Part shown: positions 33,210 to 42,901 of the stretch, in pieces
Numbering within the stretch: position 1 is the stretch's first letter
Layout of the letters: the number at the start of each line of letters is the position of its first letter
Origin: an uncultured Clostridia bacterium
GTDB taxonomy: Bacteria; Bacillota; Clostridia; Lachnospirales; CAG-274
Length of the DNA: 58,619 nucleotides
Assembly (NCBI GenBank): GCA_949948985.1
Contig: CATLIG010000009.1
Coordinates: 1 to 58,619, forward strand
Direction: 5' to 3'
Translations under genes and position numbers: made by a program
Notes under the pieces: generated by a model
The model's input: the letters and a program-made list of their open reading frames with translations, nothing else
Told to the model about the DNA's origin: nothing
Database searches by the model: none

Positions 33210-34805
33210 TTATAACAGACTTCGGCTTTTTAAAATTCTCTCGATTTTTCCGCCCATTGGCATAAGCTCAAGATCTTCTTTTTTAAATCCTCTTATAAGA
33301 GCCATTACGATGAAATATATAAACGCTCCAAATACAATAGCTATAACTGTCGAAACAGTATTCATATTTGTAACAAAAAACATAAGTTTATATGAAAGAA
33401 AACACGCCGCCGCCATAAAAAAAGAGGCGGTTAAAGGTTTCGCTACAGAGCCGATATAATCCGGTTTTACTCTGGCGGCACGTTTAAGGGCTCTGAAATT
33501 CAATACAGACGCCGCGGCATAGCATACAATAGTACTTATTACAGCTCCTACAACGTTTATTTCCGGTATACTTATAAGTACGTAATTAAGAGGTATTTTC
33601 AATGCCGCTCCTATAAGAGCGTTTACAGCGGGAACATATGCCTTTCCGAGACCTTGCAAAATACCTGTCGCTATTTGGCTCAGCGCCAGAAATATGATAC
33701 TTATGGAACCAACTTTAAGTAAAATTCCGCCTTCGGAATAATTAGGATAAAGCATAGCTAAAATTTGGTCGCCTAAAACTCCTATTCCTATAGCCGCGGG
33801 AATTGACAGTATCATGGTTACTCTAAGGGCTACGTTCATTTTTAAATTTACGTCTTTAAACGCTTTTTTTGCCACGCCGGCGGCTATAGCAGGCAAGACC
33901 GCCGTTGCTACCGCCGTGGATATGGAAACGGGCAGAGTTGTTATTGTAACGTATTTTCCTGTAAGCTGTCCATAAAGAGCGTTTATTTTGTCCTGCGGAA
34001 AACCGGCGGCGGCAAGACGGCTGTTTACCATTTGCATATCAATAAGATTTGTCATACTGAAAATCGCTGTGCCTGTTATTATGGGAATGGCAAGGGTTAT
34101 AAGGTTTTTTGTTATTGTTTTTGAAGATTCGGTTTTATAAAAGCGTTTATCGTGACGGACTCTTCTTTTTATCGATGGACGCAAAAGGAAATATATAAAA
34201 ACAATGAATATAAGTCCAGCTAAGGCTCCTATTCCTGTACCCGCTGTTCCTCCGGCGGCGCTATACAGCACATTGTCTATAAAAATATACGCTAAAAGCA
34301 CACTAAACACGGCATTGAATATTTGCTCTATAACCTGAGAGAAAGCTGTTGGCATAGTAGAGTTCATTCCCTGAAAATAGCCGCGGAATACCGCCATAAC
34401 GGACACTATACATATTGTGGGAGATAATGTCAGAATAGTATAATAACTGTCGAGACTTCCTATAATCTCACAAAGCTGCTTAGCGAAAAAGTACATAGCA
34501 AAGGAACAGATGAGTCCTATTATAAATGAAACCAAAAGAGATGTTTTAAATATTTTATGGGCAGCGGCGAATTGTCCTACTGATATTTTTTCCGACACCA
34601 TTTTTGATATCGCCACAGGAAGTCCCGCTGAACTCATAACAAGAAAAAAAGTGTATATATAATAACCTGCGCTGTATATTCCGTTTCCTTCATCGCCAAT
34701 CATATTTGTAAGAGGAACTCTGTACAAAAATCCCAGAACCCTGACTAAAATTCCGGCGGCGGCGAGTATAGCCGCTTGTTTCACAAAAGATGTTTTTCTT
34801 CCCAT
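33210..34805 (-). CDS. SpoVB/MurJ-type lipid flippase
   Basis: This 531-residue polytopic membrane protein has about 14 hydrophobic segments. The N-terminus, with SFVKQAAILAAAGILVRVLG then FLYRVPLTNMIGDEGNGIYSAGY, is the SpoVB signature. FRGYFQGMNSTMPTAFSQVIEQ is characteristic of the same group. Relatives flip lipid-linked peptidoglycan precursors or act in spore cortex synthesis; other paralogues export polysaccharide. Which applies cannot be settled from one copy. AAAGGAG precedes the start. Confidence 0.88.
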   Translation of the reverse strand: MGRKTSFVKQAAILAAAGILVRVLGFLYRVPLTNMIGDEGNGIYSAGYYIYTFFLVMSSAGLPVAISKMVSEKISVGQFAAAHKIFKTSLLVSFIIGLICSFAMYFFAKQLCEIIGSLDSYYTILTLSPTICIVSVMAVFRGYFQGMNSTMPTAFSQVIEQIFNAVFSVLLAYIFIDNVLYSAAGGTAGTGIGALAGLIFIVFIYFLLRPSIKRRVRHDKRFYKTESSKTITKNLITLAIPIITGTAIFSMTNLIDMQMVNSRLAAAGFPQDKINALYGQLTGKYVTITTLPVSISTAVATAVLPAIAAGVAKKAFKDVNLKMNVALRVTMILSIPAAIGIGVLGDQILAMLYPNYSEGGILLKVGSISIIFLALSQIATGILQGLGKAYVPAVNALIGAALKIPLNYVLISIPEINVVGAVISTIVCYAAASVLNFRALKRAARVKPDYIGSVAKPLTASFFMAAACFLSYKLMFFVTNMNTVSTVIAIVFGAFIYFIVMALIRGFKKEDLELMPMGGKIERILKSRSLL

Positions 34806-34917
34806 AGGCGGTTATTTTCTCCTTTCCTTGATAATGAGGGAATAAAATCATATTCACTAGACTTATTTCAAAAATATAGTGGTACCGGTGTGAAATTTCG
34901 AAAGAAGTTTGCTTATT

Positions 34918-34972
34918 TATAGTCAATCAACTTAAAAATAAGTAAGTTCGTTGGCTAAAAATCCTTGTTTAG
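34918..34972. repeat. MITE-like element, left half only
   Basis: TATAGTCAATCAACTTAAAA and AAGTAAGTTCGTTGGCTAAA match the left half of the short form, then homology stops. It lies immediately beside a complete copy, giving a tandem arrangement. Confidence 0.65.
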
Positions 34973-34983
34973 CGTATATATGA

Positions 34984-35099
34984 TATAGTCAATCAACTTC
35001 AAAAATAAATAAATTCGGCGGCTATGCTTTCTTTCATCTGCCTTGTATAAATAATTTTTATTTCGCTTCTTTTATCTATTTTCAAGTTGATTGACTATA
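34984..35099. repeat. MITE-like element, intermediate form (116 bp)
   Basis: The terminal repeats are intact. The interior keeps GGCGGCTATGC and CTGCCTTGTATAAATAATTTT, a shortened version of the long form. It ends three bases from the typA stop codon, with a T/A-rich tail, and may act as its terminator. Confidence 0.8.
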
Positions 35100-35102
35100 A
35101 AA

Positions 35103-36941
35103 TTATTGCCTGCTGGCTTTCTTTCTCGCAACAGGGTCAAGTATTTTCTTCCTTAGTCTTAAATTCATAGGCGTAACTTCCACAAGTTCATCGTCAGCTA
35201 TAAAATCTATACACTGCTCAAGGCTCATAACCGTATGCGGCGTAAGTTTTAAAGCGTCGTCCGCGCCTGACGAACGGGTATTTGTAAGTTGTTTTTTCTT
35301 ACAGACATTTACTTCCATATCATTGCTTCTTGTGTTTCTTCCGATAACCATTCCGGCATAAACTTTTGTTCCCGCGGGAATAAAGAGTTCTCCTCTTTCC
35401 TGCGCGTTGTATAAGCCATAGGTTACCGCTTCTCCTTTTTCAAAGGCTATAAGAGAACCTTGCTGACGGCTGGATATTTCTCCTTTATAAGGTTTGTAGT
35501 CGTCAAAAACGGAGTTCATTATGCCATTGCCTTTTGTATCTGTCATAAATTCGTTTCTATAACCTATAAGTCCTCTTGAGGGTATTGTGAACTCAAGTCT
35601 TGTATATCCCCCTTTTGATGGAACCATATTTATCATTTCGCCTTTTCTTGTACCGAGTTTTTCAATTACATTTCCAACAAATTCCTCAGGAACGTCTATT
35701 GTCACATTTTCTATAGGCTCATATTTTTTTCCGTCTATTTCCTTAAAAAGAACTTCCGGTCTTGACACCTGAAATTCATAGCCTTCTCTTCTCATAGTTT
35801 CTATTAAAATTGAAAGGTGCAGTTCTCCTCTTCCGGATACTTTATATGCCTCAGCTACGTCTGTTTCCTCAACTCTCAGGCTTACGTCCGTATTAAGCTC
35901 TCTGAAAAGACGTTCTCTCAAATGCCGTGACGTTACGAACTTTCCTTCCTGTCCGGCGAAAGGACTGTCGTTTACGGAAAAAGTCATAGCAAGTGTAGGC
36001 TCTGATATTTTATTTACCTCAATAGCAACAGGGTTGTTTCTGTCAGCTATGGTATCTCCTATATGAATTTCAGGTATTCCTGAAACAGCTACTATGGAAC
36101 CTATGCCTGCTTCTTTTACTTCTATTCTCTCAAGTCCCTCGTATTCATACAATTTATTTACCTTTACATTTTCCTTTTTTTCAGGGTCATGTATGTTTAC
36201 TATGGTTACGTCCTGATTTACTTTTATAATTCCGTTTTCTACTTTTCCTATGCCTATACGTCCAACATAATCATTATAATCAATGGTTGTTACAAGAAGC
36301 TGAAGTCCGGCGTCAGGGTCACCTTTTGGAGCGGGAATATGCTCTATTATAGTATCAAAAAGGCATTTCATATCAGAAGCATCCAAGGCGTCTTCCGCAT
36401 TCATTGAGGCTTTTCCCTGTTTTGCCGAGGCGAAAACAAAAGGAGAATCAAGCTGACTATCGTTTGCCTCAAGTTCCATAAAAAGCTCTAAAATCTCATC
36501 CACAACCTCATCCGGTCTTGCCTCGGGACGGTCGATTTTATTTACGCATACAACAACCGGAAGGTCTAAAGACAATGCGTTTTTCAAAACAAATTTGGTT
36601 TGGGGCATTGCCCCCTCATAGGCGTCTACAACAAGAACAACACCGTTTACCATTTTAAGAACCCTTTCAACTTCTCCTCCGAAATCAGCGTGCCCAGGTG
36701 TATCAATTATATTTATTTTTGTATCTCCGTAATAAACAGACGTGTTTTTTGATAAAATTGTAATTCCTCGTTCACGTTCAATATCGCCCGAATCCATTAT
36801 TCTCTCACGTACAACCTGATTTGTACGGAAAGTTCCGCTTTGTTTTAAAAGCTCGTCCACTAAGGTGGTTTTGCCGTGGTCAACGTGGGCTATAATAGCT
36901 ATATTTCGTACATCTTCTCTGCTTGTAATCACTTTTTTCAA
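35103..36941 (-). CDS. typA: Ribosome-associated GTPase TypA/BipA
   Basis: The 612-residue translational GTPase resembles EF-G but lacks domain IV. G1 is IAHVDHGKTTLVD, G2 is RGITI, G3 is DTPGHADF, G4 is VNKIDRP, and G5 lies in SAKQG. The C-terminal domain has the BipA-specific region (GLIGYRNEFMTDTKGNGIMN). It works in ribosome assembly and stress adaptation. The length matches the family. The stop is flanked by a MITE hairpin. Confidence 0.97.
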   Translation of the reverse strand: MKKVITSREDVRNIAIIAHVDHGKTTLVDELLKQSGTFRTNQVVRERIMDSGDIERERGITILSKNTSVYYGDTKINIIDTPGHADFGGEVERVLKMVNGVVLVVDAYEGAMPQTKFVLKNALSLDLPVVVCVNKIDRPEARPDEVVDEILELFMELEANDSQLDSPFVFASAKQGKASMNAEDALDASDMKCLFDTIIEHIPAPKGDPDAGLQLLVTTIDYNDYVGRIGIGKVENGIIKVNQDVTIVNIHDPEKKENVKVNKLYEYEGLERIEVKEAGIGSIVAVSGIPEIHIGDTIADRNNPVAIEVNKISEPTLAMTFSVNDSPFAGQEGKFVTSRHLRERLFRELNTDVSLRVEETDVAEAYKVSGRGELHLSILIETMRREGYEFQVSRPEVLFKEIDGKKYEPIENVTIDVPEEFVGNVIEKLGTRKGEMINMVPSKGGYTRLEFTIPSRGLIGYRNEFMTDTKGNGIMNSVFDDYKPYKGEISSRQQGSLIAFEKGEAVTYGLYNAQERGELFIPAGTKVYAGMVIGRNTRSNDMEVNVCKKKQLTNTRSSGADDALKLTPHTVMSLEQCIDFIADDELVEVTPMNLRLRKKILDPVARKKASRQ

Positions 36942-37089
36942 ACTCCCTGTTAAATATTTATATTATTTTTAAAATAAACGGATAAATTACGGGCAGATTG
37001 CCGCCGCTAAATTTTTTCCTATCAAAATATTCTATCATATTTAAATTTTTATAGCAATAGAAAATTTTTCTTATATGGGAAATTAATTT

Positions 37090-37190
37090 TTAAAACCCGT
37101 AGACGCCGCCCCCATAAAACAGTTGGCCTCTGTCCCTCACCCTGCAAGGGACAACGTCCCTTGACCCGAACGCAAAGCATTACTTTGCTA
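37090..37190. other. GC-rich intergenic island with two hairpins
   Basis: In an AT-rich gap (36942-37377) this block of about 100 bases is clearly GC-richer. It contains CAAGGGAC-AAC-GTCCCTTG (37145-37163) and GCAAAG-CATTA-CTTTGC (37172-37188). No reading frame with a ribosome binding site and no T-run were found. It may be a foreign fragment, a repeat of another family or a structured RNA. Confidence 0.5.
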
Positions 37191-37365
37191 AAGTACGATT
37201 AAATTTAATTTTTATCACTTTTTTCACATCTTCAATTAAGATTTTTAGACATACTTTAACGGTTTTTCTTGATTATATGAAAGTTAGATGTTAGAATATT
37301 TATATTGGCTTTTGGAAAAATTGTTATTTACAGGTCTATTGATTACGGCGGAATATATCAGGTAA

Positions 37366-38658
<1,293 letters not shown>

Positions 38659-38674
38659 AAAAGGAGTTTTTGAT

Positions 38675-38962
38675 ATGACAAGTAAACAAAGAGCGCATTT
38701 AAGAAGTTTGGCAAGCAATATTGAGCCTGTTTTTCAAATAGGAAAAAACGGAGTTACACCTGAGGTTATAAAATCTATTGACGAGGCATTAGAGGCAAGG
38801 GAGCTTGTAAAAGGAACAGTGCTTAACAACTGTCTTGATGATATAAGGGATATATGTGATATTATCAGTGAAAGAACAAGGTCGGAAACTGTTCAGGTTA
38901 TAGGCAGAAAAATTGTTTTTTTCAGAGTCAGCAAAAAAAATCCTGTTATTAAACTTCTTTAA
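38675..38962 (+). CDS. yhbY: YhbY family RNA-binding protein
   Basis: The 95-residue CRM-domain protein associates with pre-50S particles in its family. TSKQRAHLRSLASNIEPVFQ and IGKNGVTPEVIKSIDEALEA are the family's conserved N-terminal half, and the GxxG-like loop GKNG is present. ATG 38675 is chosen because AAAGGAG lies nine bases upstream; the earlier in-frame ATG at 38630 is inside obg. It is probably co-transcribed with obg. Confidence 0.95.
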   Translation: MTSKQRAHLRSLASNIEPVFQIGKNGVTPEVIKSIDEALEARELVKGTVLNNCLDDIRDICDIISERTRSETVQVIGRKIVFFRVSKKNPVIKLL

Positions 38963-38967
38963 AAACC

Positions 38968-39145
38968 TTACAGCAATTCTTGAAATGTTATAGTCAATCA
39001 ACTTGAAAAATAATTTTTATCCTGTTTCCTTTTATCCGTTTTCAAGTTGATTGACTATAGACAAAAATATTTTATTCAATGTTTCTTAACACTTTTGACT
39101 GAAACATTGAAAAAGTATTTTTGTCTTTCTATAAAATTGCTGTAA
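38968..39145. repeat. Nested repeat: MITE inside an ACAGCAATT / AATTGCTGTAA element
   Basis: The outer ends TTACAGCAATTCT (38968) and AATTGCTGTAA (39135-39145) belong to the third repeat family. Between them sit a 71-bp MITE (38989-39059) and a separate inverted repeat (39059-39126, AGACAAAAATA / TATTTTTGTCT with inner CAATGTTTC / GAAACATTG). Confidence 0.7.
38989..39059. repeat. MITE-like element, shortest form (71 bp)
   Basis: TATAGTCAATCAACTTG and CAAGTTGATTGACTATA flank an interior ATCC/ATCC region like that of the 15995-16071 copy. Confidence 0.8.
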
Positions 39146-39375
39146 TGATATAATTTCGAAAAAAAGTCTGCTGATTTCAGTATTTACGGCAAAAAAAGAA
39201 CATACTAAGTTTTTTACAAAAATATTACTTTACGAAATTTGTTATTGAATATTTTCCTGTTTTGGTTTAAAATAAGTATATGGATTTATAAATAAAATCA
39301 GGATTATATTTTTAATGTATGATTTTCATAAAATTATGATTAAAGTTATATTTGGCGATGTTATTGTAAATTATA

Positions 39376-39538
39376 TATAGTCAATCAACTTAAAAACAAG
39401 TAAGTTTGGCGGCTAAAATCTTTTTTGCCGTGTTGCCGTCGGTTGGCATAGGCATTCGGCTATGCTCTCCCTCCGCCGCTTTGCAAAAATAATTTTTAGC
39501 TCGCCTCCTTTTTCTCATTTTCAAGTTTATTGACTATA
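39376..39538. repeat. MITE-like element, long form (163 bp)
   Basis: It is nearly identical to 19618-19781, including the GTTGCCGTCGGT interior. One right-end base differs (AAGTTTATTGACTATA). It lies 57 bases upstream of the SNase/HhH gene start. Confidence 0.85.
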
Positions 39539-39594
39539 CAAACGTTTATTTTTGATTTGTGAAAATTTTGATTAACTGAAAAGGAGTGATTATT

Positions 39595-41277
39595 TTGAAA
39601 AAATGTTTTTTTAAAATGTTTTTTTCCGCCGTGCTGATGTTTTCTTTGGTCTTTTCATCAATATTTTCTGTTGGAGCGGCTAATAAAAACGTTATTATAA
39701 ACGGTTCGGCATCTGCTGTTGTTACAAAAATTATTGACGGTGACTCTATTGAGGTAAAACTCGCTGTAAGCGGCGATACGGCTATGGTTAAGCTTATAGG
39801 CGTTGATGCTCAGGGTTTTGATGACGCCGTTAAGTTCCTTACGGAATATTTATTGGGACAGACGGTGGTTGTTTCACCTGATAACGGAATTATCACTCCT
39901 GTCGGTATATGGAACAATATGTATGTTACCTTAAACGGTGAAAACGTAAATAAGGTTTTAATTGAAAAAGGATATGGAATTACAAATCCAAGCTATATGC
40001 CCGCAAGTCAATACAATGAGTATCTTACCGTTCAGCGTACAGCTAAGGCGGGAAATATAGGAATATGGGAAAACGGCGTGAGAGAAAACGGAACAACTAC
40101 CAATTTCGGAAATATTACTTATACTGGAAAGCTTGCTTATAAAAACAAACACGTTGTAAACATAAATACGGCAAGCGCGGAAACACTTAGAGAAGGTCTT
40201 AACAATATGACAAGCGGAGTGGCGAACGCTATTGTGTCCTACAGAGAGAAAAATCCTTTTAACACTATTGATGAAATTAAATTTGTACAAGGATTTTCAA
40301 AAGAACTTTATGATTCTAACAAACAGCTTCTTACAGTATGCACAAATCTTAATTACGCAGATAGGGAAGAATTATTCAGCATTGGGAATATTACTGAGGA
40401 CGAAGTGGAAGATATTTTATCATATCGCAAAAATCACAGTAAAATTCCGAGCATAAGTGTTCTTAAAGACGAAAAACTTCTTTCTTCCAGCAGGTACAGT
40501 AAATATAAGGACTTTTTGTCAACTTATGACAAACAAAAAATTGATGTGACGGAAAATGAGAATGTTGTAAATGTGAATACGGCGACTCATTCACAGCTTG
40601 TAGCCGCAGGAGTATCTTCCTCAGACGCTACAAAAATTATTGACCACCGTAAAAACGGATATACTTACAAAACTCTGGGTGAGCTTGCGAAAATTCCGGG
40701 AATTGGTTTCAGCACTCAGCAGATAAACGAATTTGAGGATAATTTGAACGTATGTACAGACATTAACGAAGCTACCGATTATGAAATGAAATCTGTATTC
40801 GGAAACGACGCTACAAAGGTGATTTACAAAAGAAATTACACATCTGTAAGCGATGTCTTGGAATATACAACACAGGAAAAATATTCAAGAATAAAAAATG
40901 TTCTTTATGTCGGTTCTGACGATAATGAATATATAAATGTAAATACAGCCACTAATTCTCAGCTTATTGATTATGGTTTTTCAGCGTCGGTGGCATCTAA
41001 GCTTGCCGCCGCATCAAATATGAAAAGTCCGTCAGACCTTCCGTGTGAGCTTACGGAAAATGATAAAAATGCTTCGTTGTATACAAATATCAACAAGGCT
41101 ACGGTAAAAGAACTTAAATCTCTTAATCATGGTGTTACAGACGGCATTATTAATGAAATTATAAGTTACCGTGAGGAACAGCCTTTCGGAACTATGGAAG
41201 AGGTACAGAAATTCTTTACGGACAGAAATTTCTTTGGATTCTATAATTCAGTCAAAGAATATATTGTTGTCAGATAG
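39595..41277 (+). CDS. Secreted degenerate SNase domain fused to six helix-hairpin-helix repeats
   Basis: This 560-residue protein starts at TTG 39595 (AAGGAG eight bases upstream). A signal peptide runs to about residue 30. An SNase-like OB domain at about 38-160 shows VVTKIIDGDSIEVKL and VNKVLIEKGYGITNP, but the catalytic block RLxGIDAPE reads KLIGVDAQG and the D-YGR Arg motif is absent, so nuclease activity is unlikely. Then come six ComEA-like HhH units at about 189-235, 253-295, 326-372, 390-430, 449-485 and 499-545; several open with VNINTAS / VNVNTAT. HhH units bind DNA backbone, suggesting an extracellular DNA-binding protein. No competence gene is nearby. Confidence 0.8.
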   Translation: MKKCFFKMFFSAVLMFSLVFSSIFSVGAANKNVIINGSASAVVTKIIDGDSIEVKLAVSGDTAMVKLIGVDAQGFDDAVKFLTEYLLGQTVVVSPDNGIITPVGIWNNMYVTLNGENVNKVLIEKGYGITNPSYMPASQYNEYLTVQRTAKAGNIGIWENGVRENGTTTNFGNITYTGKLAYKNKHVVNINTASAETLREGLNNMTSGVANAIVSYREKNPFNTIDEIKFVQGFSKELYDSNKQLLTVCTNLNYADREELFSIGNITEDEVEDILSYRKNHSKIPSISVLKDEKLLSSSRYSKYKDFLSTYDKQKIDVTENENVVNVNTATHSQLVAAGVSSSDATKIIDHRKNGYTYKTLGELAKIPGIGFSTQQINEFEDNLNVCTDINEATDYEMKSVFGNDATKVIYKRNYTSVSDVLEYTTQEKYSRIKNVLYVGSDDNEYINVNTATNSQLIDYGFSASVASKLAAASNMKSPSDLPCELTENDKNASLYTNINKATVKELKSLNHGVTDGIINEIISYREEQPFGTMEEVQKFFTDRNFFGFYNSVKEYIVVR

Positions 41278-41319
41278 CTAAAACGGCAGGAAAATTAATT
41301 TTTAATATAGCGAAACAAC

Positions 41320-41402
41320 AGACCTGTTCGGGAACCTGAGTGATGACGTCTGACAAGAAATTTTTTCGTCAGACGGTATTGCAGAGGTTATCGAACAGGT
41401 CT
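41320..41402. repeat. AGACCTGTT / AACAGGTCT element (83 bp)
   Basis: AGACCTGTTCG pairs with CGAACAGGTCT. The inner CGTCTGACAAGAAA and TTTTTTCGTCAGACG form a second long stem. It sits 30 bases upstream of the mutarotase-fold gene. Confidence 0.75.
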
Positions 41403-41432
41403 AATAAATAATTACTCAGGAGGTTTATGAAA

Positions 41433-42368
41433 ATGGCAAAAATTCAGGTTTCTAAAGTTTTCGATGAAATATTCGGAAATTGTGTAAAAATTACAAATGG
41501 TATTGTCGAAGTTATGGTAACGGTTGATTTTGGTCCTCGTGTTATTCATTGTTCTGTCTGCGGAAAAGAAAATATGTTCTATCAGGATAAGGATAAAACA
41601 TCTCTTGGGGAAGTTCAGGAATGCTACGGCGGAGATATAATTCGTCTTTACGGAGGTCACAGAGTATGGATAAGTCCAGAGGAAATGCCAAGATGCTATT
41701 ATCCCGACAACATTCCTGTCAGTTATAAAGAAATTGAAAACGGCGCCGTGTTTACCGCTCCTGTTGAGAAAATAAACTATATTCAGAAATCCCTTACAAT
41801 TACAATGGCGGAGGACGCTCCTGTAATTATGGTTGACAACAATGTAAAAAACTGCGGTGTGTGGGATATTGAGCTTGCTGTTTGGTCTATTACCCAAATG
41901 GACAAGGGCGGTATTGAGATTGTGCCTCAGACAAAAAGAGAAACCGGCTATTTACATAACAGAAGTTTTGTTTTGTGGCCTTACAGTGTTATGAATGATG
42001 AAAGAATTTACTGGGGAAAAGATTTTATTACTCTTAAACAGAACGAAAATGCCGATGGGCCTTTTAAAGTGGGTCTTAACAATGAAAACGGCTGGGGAGC
42101 TTATTTTAACAAGGGTCAGGTATTCCTTAAGTTTTTTGAACCGGAAATTGACGGAGAGTTTTATCCTGACAACGGATGTTGCTATGAGACTTACACAAAT
42201 GAAAAAATGCTTGAGGCGGAATGTTTAAGCCAGTTCGTTATTCTTAAACCCGGCGAAGACGTAAGTCTTGGCGAAGAATGGGAAGTATACGAGGAAAAAG
42301 AAGTTCCCAACGGAAAAGATGAAAATGAGATTAAAAAAATTATGGAAAAATATGTGGAAATTGACTGA
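41433..42368 (+). CDS. Mutarotase-fold (DUF4380-like) protein
   Basis: This 311-residue cytosolic protein of high beta content shows a pattern close to galactose-mutarotase-like proteins: VTVDFGPRVIHCSVCGKENM, GGHRVWISPE, and later ELAVWSITQMDKGG. DUF4380 proteins are presumed sugar- or glycan-binding; no reaction is known. ATG 41433 gives the best spacing to AGGAGG; ATG 41427 is too close. A TSCPD gene follows after 48 bases. Confidence 0.7.
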   Translation: MAKIQVSKVFDEIFGNCVKITNGIVEVMVTVDFGPRVIHCSVCGKENMFYQDKDKTSLGEVQECYGGDIIRLYGGHRVWISPEEMPRCYYPDNIPVSYKEIENGAVFTAPVEKINYIQKSLTITMAEDAPVIMVDNNVKNCGVWDIELAVWSITQMDKGGIEIVPQTKRETGYLHNRSFVLWPYSVMNDERIYWGKDFITLKQNENADGPFKVGLNNENGWGAYFNKGQVFLKFFEPEIDGEFYPDNGCCYETYTNEKMLEAECLSQFVILKPGEDVSLGEEWEVYEEKEVPNGKDENEIKKIMEKYVEID

Positions 42369-42416
42369 TTAACGGCGCAAGTGTTATAAATTTTGATAGA
42401 AATTGGATGTGATTTT

Positions 42417-42662
42417 ATGAAAAGCTACAAAACAAAAGGTGTTTGTTCAAGAAATATTGATTTTGACATCATTGACGGAAAAGTGACAAACGTAAGTTTT
42501 TTAGGCGGCTGCAACGGCAATTTACAGGGAATTGGAAAACTTGTTGAGGGTATGCCGGTTTCGGATGTTATAAAAAAGCTTAAAGGACTTAAATGCGGAA
42601 ATAAAGAGACTTCGTGTCCCGACCAATTGGCAAACGCTCTTGAGGAGTATATTAATAAATAG
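42417..42662 (+). CDS. TSCPD domain protein (TIGR03905-like)
   Basis: This 81-residue protein with the domain-naming C-terminal motif TSCPDQLANAL has paired Cys residues at VCSRNIDFDI and GGCNGNLQG. The domain also occurs fused to class II ribonucleotide reductases, where the cysteines are thought to bind metal. A stand-alone role is unknown. The ribosome binding site is weak (GGATGTGA). It is probably translated from the mRNA of the upstream gene. Confidence 0.85.
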   Translation: MKSYKTKGVCSRNIDFDIIDGKVTNVSFLGGCNGNLQGIGKLVEGMPVSDVIKKLKGLKCGNKETSCPDQLANALEEYINK

Positions 42663-42684
42663 AAATGTTTAAAATTACTGTGTA

Positions 42685-42769
42685 TTGACTGACAAAAGAT
42701 TTTTTTGAATTGTTTGGAAAGTTCCCGCAAAATCAGGATTTGTCTGATGAAAAAATCTTTTGTCAATCG
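42685..42769. repeat. AGACCTGTT-family core element, ends lost
   Basis: TTGACTGACAAAAGATTTTT pairs with AAAAAATCTTTTGTCAATC. The centre GGAAAGTTCCCGCAAAATCA matches the 24641-24797 copy. The AGACCTGTT ends are not present. Confidence 0.65.
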
Positions 42770-42901
42770 TTATATAGTACGTTTTGCGTTATAAAGGTTT
42801 GCGGGTGTGGGCAGAGTCAACGGTTTTAAAAAATTGATTTCCGTATCTTGTTGGTTTTGAGGATTGCCATAGTTGGTGTTTATTCAGGAAGAAGGAATAG
42901 T

